Source: Alkalibacterium sp034520745 (lineage in GTDB: Bacteria; Bacillota; Bacilli; Lactobacillales; Carnobacteriaceae_A). Taken from it: 64,000 nt of DNA. The notes beneath the pieces are model-generated. The model did not search any database and was not told the origin of the DNA. It saw only the letters and a list, made by a program, of their open reading frames with translations. The stretch spans positions 1-64,000 of the forward strand of contig JAXHNF010000012.1 of the NCBI GenBank assembly GCA_034520745.1. Direction: 5' to 3'. The translations under genes and the position numbers were made by a program. This document shows, piece by piece, positions 42,129-51,146 of this stretch (its first letter is position 1; the number at the start of each line of letters is the position of its first letter).

Positions 42129-43142
42129 ATGGCTATTTTAGTTACAGGGGGTGCCGGTTATATCGGCAGCCACACGGTCGTTGAACTGATCGAAAAAGGC
42201 TACGAGGTCGTTGTCGTCGACGATTATTCCAACTCGAAACCGGAAGTCCTGAACCGTCTGAAGGAAATCACCGGAGTAGACGTCGATTTCCACGAGGTCG
42301 ATATCACAGACAAAGACGCGCTCAGGCTTGTTTTTGAAGCCCATGATCTGGACGCGGTCATCCACTTTGCCGGATACAAGGCAGTCGGTGAATCGGTGGC
42401 TCAGCCGCTGAAATACTACCGCAACAACCTGGACGGCACGCTCGTTCTGATGGAACTGATGAACGAGTATGACGTGAAGAAAATGGTCTTCAGTTCCAGC
42501 GCGACCGTTTACGGCATGTACAATGAAGCGCCGTTCACCGAAGACATGCCGCTGTCGACGACTAATCCGTACGGCACGACCAAGCTGTTCATCGAGCAGT
42601 TCATCCAGGATCAGTATGTGGCCGACAAAAACTGGAGCGCGGCGCTTCTGCGCTACTTCAACCCGATCGGTGCACATGAGTCCGGTCGCATCGGCGAAGA
42701 CCCGAACGACATCCCGAACAACCTGATGCCTTACATCACACAGGTCGCTGTCGGCAAGCGTGACAAACTGTCCGTATTCGGCAAGGATTACGACACGCCT
42801 GACGGTACCGGTGTGCGCGACTACATCCACGTGGTCGACCTGGCGAAAGGGCATATCAAAGCGCTGGAGAAAGTGCTGGGGATAACTGGCGTTGAAGCGT
42901 ATAATCTCGGGACTGGTAAGGGCTATTCCGTGCTGGACGTGATCCACGCGTTCGAATCAGCCAACGTTGTGGAGATCCCGCATGAGATCGTCGACCGCCG
43001 TCCCGGCGACATCGCGACGAGCTACGCAGACCCGAACAAAGCCAAGATCGAACTCGGCTGGGAAGCCACCTACAGTATTGAGGACATGTGCCGCGATTCA
43101 TGGAACTGGCAGAAAAACAACCCGAACGGGTACGAGGATTAA
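42129..43142 (+). CDS. galE: UDP-glucose 4-epimerase
   Basis: This enzyme interconverts UDP-glucose and UDP-galactose with bound NAD. The frame is intact, 337 residues. GGAGYIG at 7-13 binds NAD; Ser124, Tyr148 and Lys152 (in SSSATVYG and YGTTK) form the catalytic set. FNPIGAHESGRIGEDP and NLMPYITQVAVGKRD are typical of bacterial GalE. I chose the ATG at 42129 rather than the upstream in-frame ATG at 42105 because an AAAGGAG site lies eight bases before it and the NAD motif follows at once. It is a single-gene plus-strand transcript with a strong terminator. It supplies UDP-Gal for the adjacent polysaccharide operon. Confidence 0.97.
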   Translation: MAILVTGGAGYIGSHTVVELIEKGYEVVVVDDYSNSKPEVLNRLKEITGVDVDFHEVDITDKDALRLVFEAHDLDAVIHFAGYKAVGESVAQPLKYYRNNLDGTLVLMELMNEYDVKKMVFSSSATVYGMYNEAPFTEDMPLSTTNPYGTTKLFIEQFIQDQYVADKNWSAALLRYFNPIGAHESGRIGEDPNDIPNNLMPYITQVAVGKRDKLSVFGKDYDTPDGTGVRDYIHVVDLAKGHIKALEKVLGITGVEAYNLGTGKGYSVLDVIHAFESANVVEIPHEIVDRRPGDIATSYADPNKAKIELGWEATYSIEDMCRDSWNWQKNNPNGYED

Positions 43143-43159
43143 CTGAATTTATAAGGAAA

Positions 43160-43185
43160 GCCGCCAATCGCTTGGCGGCTTTTTT
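43160..43185 (+). terminator. Intrinsic terminator of galE
   Basis: GCCGCCAA and TTGGCGGC form a perfect 8-bp stem with a TCGC loop, followed by TTTTTT. It starts 18 bases after the galE stop. Confidence 0.95.
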
Positions 43186-43239
43186 CGTTGTTTGGGTCAT
43201 TGGGTTATCGGGGTTGGGTGGATGGGTGCATATGGCGGT

Positions 43240-43660
43240 ATCTCTCTATAAGTCGAGATGATTTCTGGGGAAACTTATTGAGATTAAGTGGGTATCGCTA
43301 TAAGTTTGAGGAATTGTCGGGTCAACTTATTAAGATTAGACAGTATCTTTATAAGTTCAGGCCGATTCTGGACAAACTTATAACGTTTCTTTCAATTGAT
43401 GCATGTGCATACGCGCTGCCGGCGTATGTTCCTCATTGGATTGCTTGAAGATGGCAACCCTTCGCTGCCGGAGGGTTCTTCATCATATTCGGGTTTGGCT
43501 GGCGGGTATCGTCATAAGTTGAGACGGATTTTGGGAAACTCATTGAGATCGGTCGGTATCGTTATAAGTTTGAGGAATTGTCGGGTCAGAGCTTATTAAG
43601 ATTAGACGGTAATCTTTATAAGTTCAGGTCGGTTCTGGGCAAACTCATAACGATTCTTTT
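43240..43660. repeat. Intergenic array of alternating ATAAGT/ACTTAT half-sites, about 26-bp spacing
   Basis: Half-sites alternate in orientation: ATAAGT at 43248, ACTTAT at 43273, ATAAGT at 43300, ACTTAT at 43325, ATAAGT at 43351, ACTTAT at 43377, then a second block ATAAGT 43514, ACTCAT 43538, ATAAGT 43564, GCTTAT 43591, ATAAGT 43618, ACTCAT 43643. Steps are 24-27 bases. The two blocks share longer text (GAGGAATTGTCGGGTCA; TTATTAAGATTAGAC). No open frame or RNA family is apparent. Related arrays occur at 47.1 and 61.4-61.8 kb. Confidence 0.85.
43408..43477 (+). repeat. Hairpin module: CATACGC palindrome plus CCGGAGGGTT hairpin
   Basis: CATACGC (43408-43414) pairs with GCGTATG (43422-43428). 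After CCTCATTGGATTGCTTGAAG comes AACCCTTCG (43456-43464) pairing with CGGAGGGTT (43469-43477), which is followed by CTTCATC. The second hairpin resembles a terminator in plus orientation. The same two-part module recurs at 46988-47058 and 47217-47292. Confidence 0.75.
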
Positions 43661-43675
43661 AGTTCAGAGGATGTG

Positions 43676-43698
43676 CATACGCGGTGCCGGCGCGTATG
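43676..43698. repeat. CATACGCG palindrome, partial copy of the hairpin module
   Basis: CATACGCG (43676-43683) and CGCGTATG (43691-43698) form a hairpin right after the second half-site block. It is followed by GTCCTCATTGAA as in the other copies, but the CCGGAGG hairpin is missing. Confidence 0.75.
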
Positions 43699-43721
43699 GT
43701 CCTCATTGAAACCCGCAAACT

Positions 43722-43753
43722 TAAAATAGGCCCGCTGATATGATCAGCGGACC
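43722..43753 (-). terminator. Terminator of the GH5 gene
   Basis: On the minus strand, GGTCCGCTGAT and ATCAGCGGGCC form an 11-bp stem with a 3-nt loop and one mismatch, followed by TATTTTAAG. It lies 20 bases past the stop at 43774. Confidence 0.82.
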
Positions 43754-43773
43754 TCTCTTACCGGCAGTTTACA

Positions 43774-46601
43774 TTAAGCTTCTGACAGTTTTTTGCTCAA
43801 GAATGCCAGCAGTACGATACCACTGATCAGGAACAGGCCGCCATATTTCATATACTTGAATATGTTTGTGGCCGTGTCTGGAAGGGTTCTGTCTTTACTT
43901 TCTTCTTTGTACTCGTCGTGATCGTCTTCATCAGACTCGCCGTCTTTGTCAGCGTCCTTGTCTTTCTGCTTCTTCTTCTGATGACTCTTCATCCGTTTCC
44001 ATCACCGTCTGAAGGACTGATCTTTTTCGTCAGCACCGTCGTCCTTTACCAGGGGTGCCTCCCTCCATCCTCTGACTCATCGGTTTCACCGTTATCAGAA
44101 TCGTCTTCTTTGTCCGAATCATCTTCGTCATCTGGCGTGTCACCTTCATTATTTTCGTCATCGTCAGCGCCGTTGTTTTCATCGGAAGGCGTTTCTCCGT
44201 CGTTTTCGTCACCTGTTTCATCGCCTGTTTCATCATCGCCATCGGAATCGTCTTCGCCAGGATCTGTCTCACCTTTTTCAAATCGGACGTTATCGATAAA
44301 GGCTCTGCCGGCAAAGTCACTTTCGCTGTCCTGGATAATGAATTCGATGTCACGCAGCACGGTATCCGGTTCGATCACTTTACTATCCGCAATATTATCC
44401 ATATCGAATGAGACTTCAAAGTGATAGAGGCCGTCTTCCGTCAGCATCGACTCGTCAAGTGCTGTCAGGTTCGATCTCGAAAGAGTCTGTTCCTGTGCCC
44501 AGTAGCCCAGTTCAGGCGGCGCCATGGCCAGATTGATCACCATTGCTCCTTCTGAAGCGCGGATCGGGTCAAGGTAGAAGTCAAAGGACAGGAAATCATT
44601 ATCTTCCCGCGTCGCATTGATTCCTCCAGCATGATGCGTGAGGCCGAAGCCCAGTCGTCTGATGGTTTCACTTCAGGATAGGCAAATTCTCCCATGAAAG
44701 GGCGTTTGAACCGTTGGCTTCCATGACCCTCAGTTCCGTCTTGACGCCGGATCCCCCGTGCCAGGTCCAGCCTTGGCGGGTGCCGTCTTCAAATTCGGAT
44801 AGGCAGTACCGGTTCCCCGATCGGATCATGTTCGACAGGTGTCTCCACCATTTCACGGTTGCCTGAGACAGTGATGTTGTCGATCGAAATGGCATCAGTT
44901 CCTTCTGTACCGACAAATAGAATGATATTTTCCAGTAAGCTGTTATCCCCGTCATTGGCGATCGCTCCGAGAGCCGGTGCATCTTCTGTTGTAATCGTAA
45001 GCTGTGGCTTCATAGTGTCGCTCCGCCGCCTTGGCAGTTCGAAGTCATCCTCGGTGACCGATAACAGCTCTTTGCGGATTTGACCCATCCGTGAGTCCCG
45101 TTTTGAGGAATGGCCGCAATCGAGACTGTGGCCGGTTCGTCCACGATAACGTCGATCGTCAGTTCTTCCGCACCTAAAATATCGACTTCAGGGGTATAAT
45201 TGTCTGAAGATAAACGCACATTGGCCCAGTAGTTTCCTTCTGAAACATCATTGCTGGCATCCAAGCCTGAAATCTGGAGCGCATTGTCGACGTTCATCAA
45301 CTGGATCTTCTTAGCGCCGGTCCGCCAGGGTTTACGACAAAGCCCTGTTCTGTGCCGTCGTTAAAGTCCCAGATCACTTCTGAATAGCCTTCGACATTTC
45401 GGTCGATCGGGTCGTATGGAATGCCTTTGATGCGCGCACGGACATATTCGCCGGATTTACTCAGTTCCTCCGCACTCCACATGTGATCTTCACCGGGATC
45501 AAGGTCGGTGGCTGCTGTTTTACCCAGCTCAAATGGCGTAAAGGCTCCGGATGTTTCGTTTTTATTTGTCAGGGACCAGTTCGACCAGCTGATATTATTG
45601 TCGTTCAGAAACTGCAGCCAGGCATCGGCTTCATCCAGGAAAGGACCGTTGTTGCCGTCTGCTTCACTCGTTCCCCATTCAGTCGCAAAGAGGGCCACAT
45701 CGTTTTCCAGGGCATATCTGGCATTGCTCATCACGTTGGGACGGTCTGACTGGGGTGCCTTCCGGATAACTTTCGTCAGCCGTTTCATGCGTCCCAGTAT
45801 AAAAGTGCAGCGCGTACATGGTGTTTTCATCGTCGATCGGGTCATCAGCGGCCAGGTCCGGACGCTGGCTCCAGTTGGGACTGCCGACCAGTATGATGTT
45901 GTCGTCTGCATTTCCGCTTTCCCGAAGCATGTCAATGATCTCTTCAGAATAGGTTTTGACTTCCTGCCAGCCTTCTTCACTGTTTGGAATACCTCTGTCT
46001 CCGCCCGAGCTGCTCGGTTCGTTTGCCAGTTCATAGATCAGATGCGGATCATTCGGTAAGCTGCGGCGATTTCTGCAAAAGCAGTCCTTTGCGCCGGAGT
46101 ATACTCATCGTTCGGATTGCTGGCTGAATGGACATGCCAGTCGACGATCACATACATATCGTTGGCGATAGCGTAGTCGATCCCGTCGTATACCCTGTCT
46201 TTTCACGCTCGGGTCAGTCGCGTAGCCGTCTTCTCCGATATACATCGCCAGACGGATCATGTCCGCTTCCCAGTCATTGGCCAGAGCTGAAAAAGCGTTG
46301 TTGTTGATGATTTGCGGGAACCACTGCAGGCCGTGCGTACTCATACCGCGCAGCTGGATGGGATTCCCCACTCATCTGCCAGCACTCTCTGTCCTTCATG
46401 ATCGATCAGCTGCAGAGCGCCTGCCTGAGACGGTTTCCTTACTTTCTCATTGCCGAGCAGCGCCGGAAATGCATCCTGTTCATACGGATCCTCTCCATTT
46501 TCTTGTTCAGCTGCACCGACAAGCGGAGCAAAGGAAGATGACATTAAAACAGCGGCCGTCATGATGGTCGATAAACGTTTTACTTCATTTTTCACATCCA
46601 T
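43774..46601 (-). CDS. Secreted, wall-anchored GH5 endo-beta-glucanase with carbohydrate-binding domains (frameshifted)
   Basis: The protein of about 940 residues has a signal peptide (LSTIMTAAVLMSSSFAPLVG then AAEQ), then IQLRGMSTHGLQWFPQIINN and WEADMIRLAMYIGEDGYATD, the GH5 barrel start. IYELANEPSS-like sequence near 46030 has the acid/base glutamate, and DVALFATEWGTSEADGNNGP (about 45690) the nucleophile glutamate. Beta-sandwich, CBM-like domains follow (IDNITVSGNREM; ALDESMLTEDGLYHFEVSFD; IDNVRFEKGE). An acidic linker of repeated DDE/TGDEN residues leads to the sorting signal TLPDTATN, a membrane helix YGGLFLISGIVLLAFL and SKKLSEA. LPDTA fits a sortase LPxTx-type site. About six indels break the frame. 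It would cut beta-glucans at the cell surface to feed the importer encoded nearby. Confidence 0.87.
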
Positions 46602-46987
46602 TCCTCCAAATTATTTATAATTTTCTGTCAGGTATTGTGTTCGTTAGACATCTCCGGAAATCTCATACTGACTCGCTTTGTTCTTTTTGAACCTGTGATT
46701 AAATGATACGGCTGACCTTCCAGAAACAGCTAATGAACGGTGATTCCAGTTCTCAATATGTAGACCCACCTCCTGAAGTATTAAAAAACCGGAAAAGCAG
46801 TTGAATTTTTTTTCATTGACCCTCTCATACTGCCTGAACAGTTAAAAAATAATGAATGCGTTTTCAGTATAGCTTAATTTTAATTTAATGTCTATATATT
46901 TTTAGTATCTGGATATATTTTAATCGGTTTTTCTATACAAAATTTGAACTGTAGATCTCTTTATGAATTGCATACGAGCTAGGTGTA

Positions 46988-47058
46988 CATACGCGCTCAG
47001 CGCGTATGGTCCGCATTGGATCGCTTGAAAAAGGAAACCCTCCGTGCCGGAGGGTTTT
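46988..47058 (+). repeat. Hairpin module, second copy
   Basis: CATACGCG (46988-46995) pairs with CGCGTATG (47001-47008). Then GTCCGCATTGGATCGCTTGA leads to AACCCTCCG (47036-47044) and CGGAGGGTT (47048-47056) with trailing T's. It matches the module at 43408-43477 closely, including the text between the hairpins. Confidence 0.8.
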
Positions 47059-47077
47059 TCATCTTATTGGGTTTGGT

Positions 47078-47200
47078 GGGTATCGTTATATGGATGTTTT
47101 GGAAACTATGATTAGGTGGTATCGTTATAGTTTGAGGATTGGGGTCAACTATTAAATTAGACGGTACAAAGTTAGGCCGTTTAAACTCATAACGATTCTT
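47078..47200. repeat. Degraded half-site array
   Basis: The order of words (GGTATCGTTATA; GGAAACTATGATTAGG; TATCGTTATAGTTTGAGGAT; GGGTCAACTATTAAATTAG; AAAGTTAGGCCG; AAACTCATAACGATTCTT) reproduces the 43.5-43.65 kb block, but with many one- and two-base deletions that destroy the 26-bp phasing. It is flanked on both sides by hairpin modules. Confidence 0.7.
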
Positions 47201-47216
47201 TCGGTTTAGGGGTGTG

Positions 47217-47292
47217 CATACGCGCAGCCTGCGCGTATGGTCAGCATTGGATCACTGGAAATGACGGTAAGCCTCCGCTGCCGGAGGCTTTT
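47217..47292 (+). repeat. Hairpin module, third copy
   Basis: CATACGCGC (47217-47225) and GCGCGTATG (47231-47239) form a perfect hairpin. After GTCAGCATTGGATCACTGGA, AAGCCTCCG (47269-47277) pairs with CGGAGGCTT (47282-47290) followed by T's. Here the GGAGGGTT stem has become GGAGGCTT with a matching change on the other arm, so base pairing is preserved. Confidence 0.8.
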
Positions 47293-47337
47293 TCATCTTC
47301 TATAAGCATTCACGGTAATGCCTTTCTGTTCAGGTAA

Positions 47338-48287
47338 TCATCCAAGAAGGTAGAACCCGATGCCGGACAGGATCGGAACGGTCAGAAACAGCAAGAAGTA
47401 CGCCAGACCGTTGAAGTCTGGGAAGCGTTTGTGTACGAACCAGAAGTAAAACATCTGCGTCAGGTAGATATGAAAGGACGCCTGACCGATCAGGATAAAG
47501 GTCTTTTCAAGGAACGACCTCTTCTCGACTTTTAGATACGTCATCCCGATCATGATGATGAACAGGACATAAAAATAAGACGGCGCGTGCTGGCTGTGCC
47601 AGTACTCCTCGACGATCAGTTCCCAGTTGTAGTAATGCACAGCGGTGATGTAACCCAGACTGGCCGCAGCCGGAAGGATCAGCCACCTGAGTCTGATGTC
47701 TGCCTTCGTCAGCGCGTACCAGACGCCGAGTGTCACTGAAAACAAGTGACGGATGATCAGGATCCGGTACAGGCCCCCTGACATATTCAGCCAGAAAGAC
47801 GCCAGATCGACAAGCAGACTGACAAAAAACAGCGCGATCATCATCTTTGTCGGCGCTTTTTTCAAGAAAGATAGATAAAAGGCACCAGTATCGTCGCCTG
47901 CACGATCAGCGGGATGAAATAACTTCCGGGACCGTATCCCCCTTCAAAAAACGACCGCAAAAGCCCCGCCACATCTGTATTGCTGAAATAGAAGAATTGA
48001 ATCAGCACCTGCACGAGCCAGATGAAGGCAAACGGCAGGAGGATGCGTTTCGCTTTGTTCATGAGATAGTGCTGACTGAAAATTTCAGGTAGACTGCTGT
48101 AACCTTTTCTCATGAAGGAGTTGACTGAGTTGTAGCCCACCAGGATCATGAACACCGGGACGGTCTGCCAGATGTAGTAAGGCGCCAGAATAGCGTAGAG
48201 CGTATTGTTGGATAAGCCGTGGATCAGGATCACCGAGATGATCGCCAGCGCCTTGATCACATCGATCGTGTAATTTCGCTTAGCCAT
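47338..48287 (-). CDS. Acyltransferase-3 family membrane protein (one frameshift)
   Basis: This family O-acetylates extracellular or wall-associated sugars. The start at 48287 (MAKRNYTIDVIKALAIISVI) has an AGAGGTG site. The first helix holds the conserved ALAIISVILIHG with the active-site His, and VPVFMILVGYN and MRKGYSSLPEIFSQHYLMNK, with KRILLPF, the R/K motif of the family. One frame change near 47865 joins the halves. About ten membrane segments, such as LIIRHLFSVTLGVWYALTKA and AYFLLFLTVPILSGIGFYLL, span roughly 315 residues. It lies between two glucan-degradation genes, but its substrate may equally be the cell-surface polysaccharide. Confidence 0.85.
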
Positions 48288-48573
48288 AGCACACCTCTTT
48301 CTACAGAGTATACTGAACACGAGTAAAATACCTGTTGCATCATAGGTAAGAAAAAAAGCCCTCCAGAGACGGAACATCATGCTCTCATCGACAAGCTTTT
48401 TATAAGGACAACTGGTTTTTTTTGCCGTATTTAGAATACTCTAGACCATCGCTACGACGGATCATACGTTTTTCAGATATCATACCCAGTACTATCCGTT
48501 CCCGATTTTTACCGGTGCTGCTGTTCGAAGGACGTTCTTCCCCTTTGTAGTTTTGAAGGTGTCTTACCTTGTT
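48288..48573. other. Gap between GH16 and acyltransferase genes
   Basis: Short gap of about 285 bases. A GCCCTCCAGAGACGG stretch followed on the minus strand by GGGCTTTTTTTC near 48350-48362 could be part of a GH16 terminator, but I could not draw a convincing stem. The end of the GH16 gene is itself uncertain because of frameshifts. Confidence 0.35.
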
Positions 48574-51064
48574 TTACCCTGCTTTGGTATCTTGTCTCGT
48601 CTTCTTCTGACACGAATTTACAGCTCTCAGGCTGACTTCGTCCACCAGGACTCCAGTTCTCGTCTTCGACAGTCACCTAAGACCGCAGCCGAGCTGCAGG
48701 TCCCAGTACTCCTGTCGGCCATGTTTCATAGGTGTTCAATCTTTGTCACCTGATCCATGAACTCGTTGCCTGAACGGACCAGTTCGACGCGCACGTTTCG
48801 TTCACTTCAGTAGCCATGTCAATCAGCTGCAGGTGTCGTGCTACCGATCAGTCTGGTACAACTGGATCTGCCACCAGTCCCAGCCGACTTGGGTGATTTC
48901 GGCATTCACGATACCGTCGACCGCAATAGCCTGTGTACCTGCCCAGTTCATTTGCCCGGTCATGGATGTTCCAGATCAGCTGTCAGCCGCATTGCCGAAT
49001 TCCGTTGTGTCGTCAATGTTCCGTCTTTGATCAGGTTATGACCGATCTCGACCCATTCGCCGTCTTCTTCATCGGGTGCCGGTTCTACCTGGTGCTTCAA
49101 CAAATTCCGCCGCATTGACGGAACATTATCCAGTGTCATCAGGTAAGGAACATCCAATTCCACTTCATCGTGTTCGCGACCGAATCCGAATAAGAATTTG
49201 AAATCGTTCCGTCTCTGAACATGGAAAATCAGTTCGTAGGTTTCTTCGTCTTCATTCACTTTGAATACTTTGATCCCTTCGCCTGAATCTTCAAGTTCTA
49301 CACGCATGTCTCTTGCAAGCTCAGAAGACATGTCGAATGACAGTTTATAGGTGCCTTCAGAAAGTGTTCAAATTCTGGAAAAGCTGCATCTGCCACCAGT
49401 TCCAGCCGACCTGCTGGATTTCAGCGTTCAGTACACCGTCAACAACGGAGAACTCTGCTTTTCCGCCATTTGGATCATGGTCAGCTAAATTGAAGAGGTT
49501 CCAAGTGGAAAGATTGTCAGGATCACCAAATTCAGTTGTCTCGTCAAATGAACCGTCTGTCGACAAGGTTATCCCCAACTGCTTGCCAGTTTGCTGGATC
49601 GCGGTCCAGACCGTCTCCTGCTTCTTCTTCTTCTTCTTCTTCTTCATCTGTTTTTGGTGATGGCAGATTTGTCATAATCGGCGTTGACATCTTCATATAC
49701 GCGCACGTAATCGACTTCTACCTGAGCCGGGAATTCGGTCGTGCCATCCGGGTCTTCATCATACCAGCCGCCGACAGCCAGGTTCATGATCATGAAGAAT
49801 TCCTGGTTGAACGGTGCCGGATAGTGCCCGTATTTCACTGTGCCCATTCGCCTGTTCTGTAGTATAATTCATCGTTGACGTACCATCTGATTTCTTCCGG
49901 TTCCCATTCGACACTGTATGTCGTTGAAGTCAGTGGTGCTGCCTTCTGTCGAAAGTGTAGTCACTCCATGACTGTGGTGTTGTTGGCCATATCCGCACCG
50001 TAGTGAATCGCTCCACCGACTTCATTCGTATTGTGCACCCTGCGTTTTCCATGATGTCCAGTTCACCGGAAGCAGCCCATCCGCCGTACGTATCATCCTG
50101 AGGCATCATCCAGAAAGCCGGCCAGTAACCTTGTCCTTCAGGCAGTTTCATGCTTGCTTCAAAACGGCCATAGGTCTGGCTGAATTTACCGTCTGTCAAA
50201 ACTTTACCTGAAGTATAATCATAGTCACCCTGATCATCGGACATTTTTTCTTCTTTTGCTTCAAGGATCAGTTTTCCGTCTTCAAGGCGGACATTGTCTT
50301 CATGATAATATTGTTTTTCGTCGTTGCCCCAGCCTGGAATCCATTCATCCCCGGCTCCAGAAGCCATTCCCTGTATCGATCGTCCAGTTGTTTAAATCGA
50401 GTGCTTCACCTTCGAACTCATCTGACCAGGTCATTTTCCATTCGATTTCATCCGAGTATCTTCCGAGTCTCACCCAAGCGATATGACACTGACGTTGTCA
50501 AACGTCAACTCATGTTCGGCTTCTGGTGTTTCCATATCCAGTGCTGCACATTCCCGATCAGGAATTTCAGATCCATTGACTCTTGCTCCATGTTGAAATC
50601 AAAGCGTAAACGTTTCCATTTCCTCTGTTAGAATAAATTCTGACTGGGGAGGATTTCGCTGTGACCAGCGGAAGCTGCTTCCAGCGACTATCGGGCGTTC
50701 AACAGAAGATTTTGCTTCAAATGATATCTCGATAGCGTGTGGTTCGCTTCAAGTGCAATGCCTTCCTGGAATAATTGAGTCGACCAGGTTATCGGTATGT
50801 TCCAATCGGGCGTGAATACCGGCAATACTATGAACATTAACCTTCGCCTGTTCATCAGAGACGTCGAACGTTGAGGATCCACCTTCACCGTTCCAGGTCA
50901 GACCAGTTGTCTGTTCCTGCACTGAAGTCCCCGTTTACAAGCAGGTTCTCGTGTTCCTCTGCCTGCACGCTCATGACAGCGTCTTCATTTTGCAGTTGAC
51001 TTAAAACTGCAGGGCCCATAAGTAATAATCCGCATATGACGGCAACACTTTTCTTGTTTCTCAT
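48574..51064 (-). CDS. Secreted GH16 beta-1,3-glucanase-like enzyme with repeated carbohydrate-binding domains (frameshifted)
   Basis: The start at 51064 has a GGAGGAA site and a signal peptide (MRNKKSVAVICGLLLMGPAV). A beta-sandwich CBM-like domain follows (about 50900-50480). The GH16 domain has DEWIPGWGNDEKQYYHEDNV, then RFEASMKLPEGQGYWPAFWM and GELDIMEN near 50065, the E-D-E catalytic signature. PAPFNQEFFMIMNLAVGGWY and QVEVDYVRVYED close it. A run of eight GAA codons (49621-49645) encodes a poly-Glu linker. Two further CBM-like repeats follow (NAEIQQVGWNWWQMQLFQN; NAEITQVGWDWWQIQLYQT). The total is about 830 residues with eight or more indels. The end, near DEVSLRAVNS, is approximate. 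The motif set fits laminarinase; the true substrate could be mixed-linkage beta-glucan. Confidence 0.85.
49621..49644 (-). repeat. Eight-unit GAA microsatellite encoding poly-Glu
   Basis: On the plus strand CTT is repeated eight times; in the minus-strand GH16 frame this is eight GAA codons between SPKTD and AGDG. It forms the linker between the GH16 domain and the second carbohydrate-binding domain. Triplet repeats of this kind can change length without breaking the frame. Confidence 0.85.
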
Positions 51065-51101
51065 CTGTTTCCTCCGTTTTTTAATATATTTTTTTATAAA
51101 G

Positions 51102-51128
51102 ATAGAGAAGGCACTACACCTTCTCTAT
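51102..51128 (-). other. Intercistronic hairpin between phosphorylase and GH16 genes
   Basis: ATAGAGAAGG and CCTTCTCTAT form a perfect 10-bp stem with a 7-nt loop, 19 bases past the phosphorylase stop. No T-run follows on the minus strand (CTTTATAAAAAAATAT), so it could be a leaky terminator or protect the upstream message. Confidence 0.65.
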
Positions 51129-51146
51129 TCATTTTATAAACATAAA

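Larger units (their letters stand above)
46602..47337. other. Repeat-containing gap between acyltransferase and GH5 genes
   Basis: The 46602-46980 part is AT-rich and presumably carries the GH5 promoter; an AGGAGG lies at about 46770 on the minus strand reading GGAGGTGGGTCT, away from any start, and a GGAGGAATG site sits at the GH5 ATG. The 46980-47300 part consists of two hairpin modules and a degraded half-site array, listed separately. No gene was found. Confidence 0.5.

Noticed and set aside
42138..42947. 269-codon minus-strand open frame inside galE
   Set aside because: It lies entirely within the intact galE gene on the opposite strand and follows from its GC-rich third codon positions. 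No ribosome binding site or known family.
43240..43660. Possible CRISPR array
   Set aside because: The periodic elements alternate in orientation and there are no constant direct repeats of 24-40 bp with unique spacers of even length. No cas genes are nearby.
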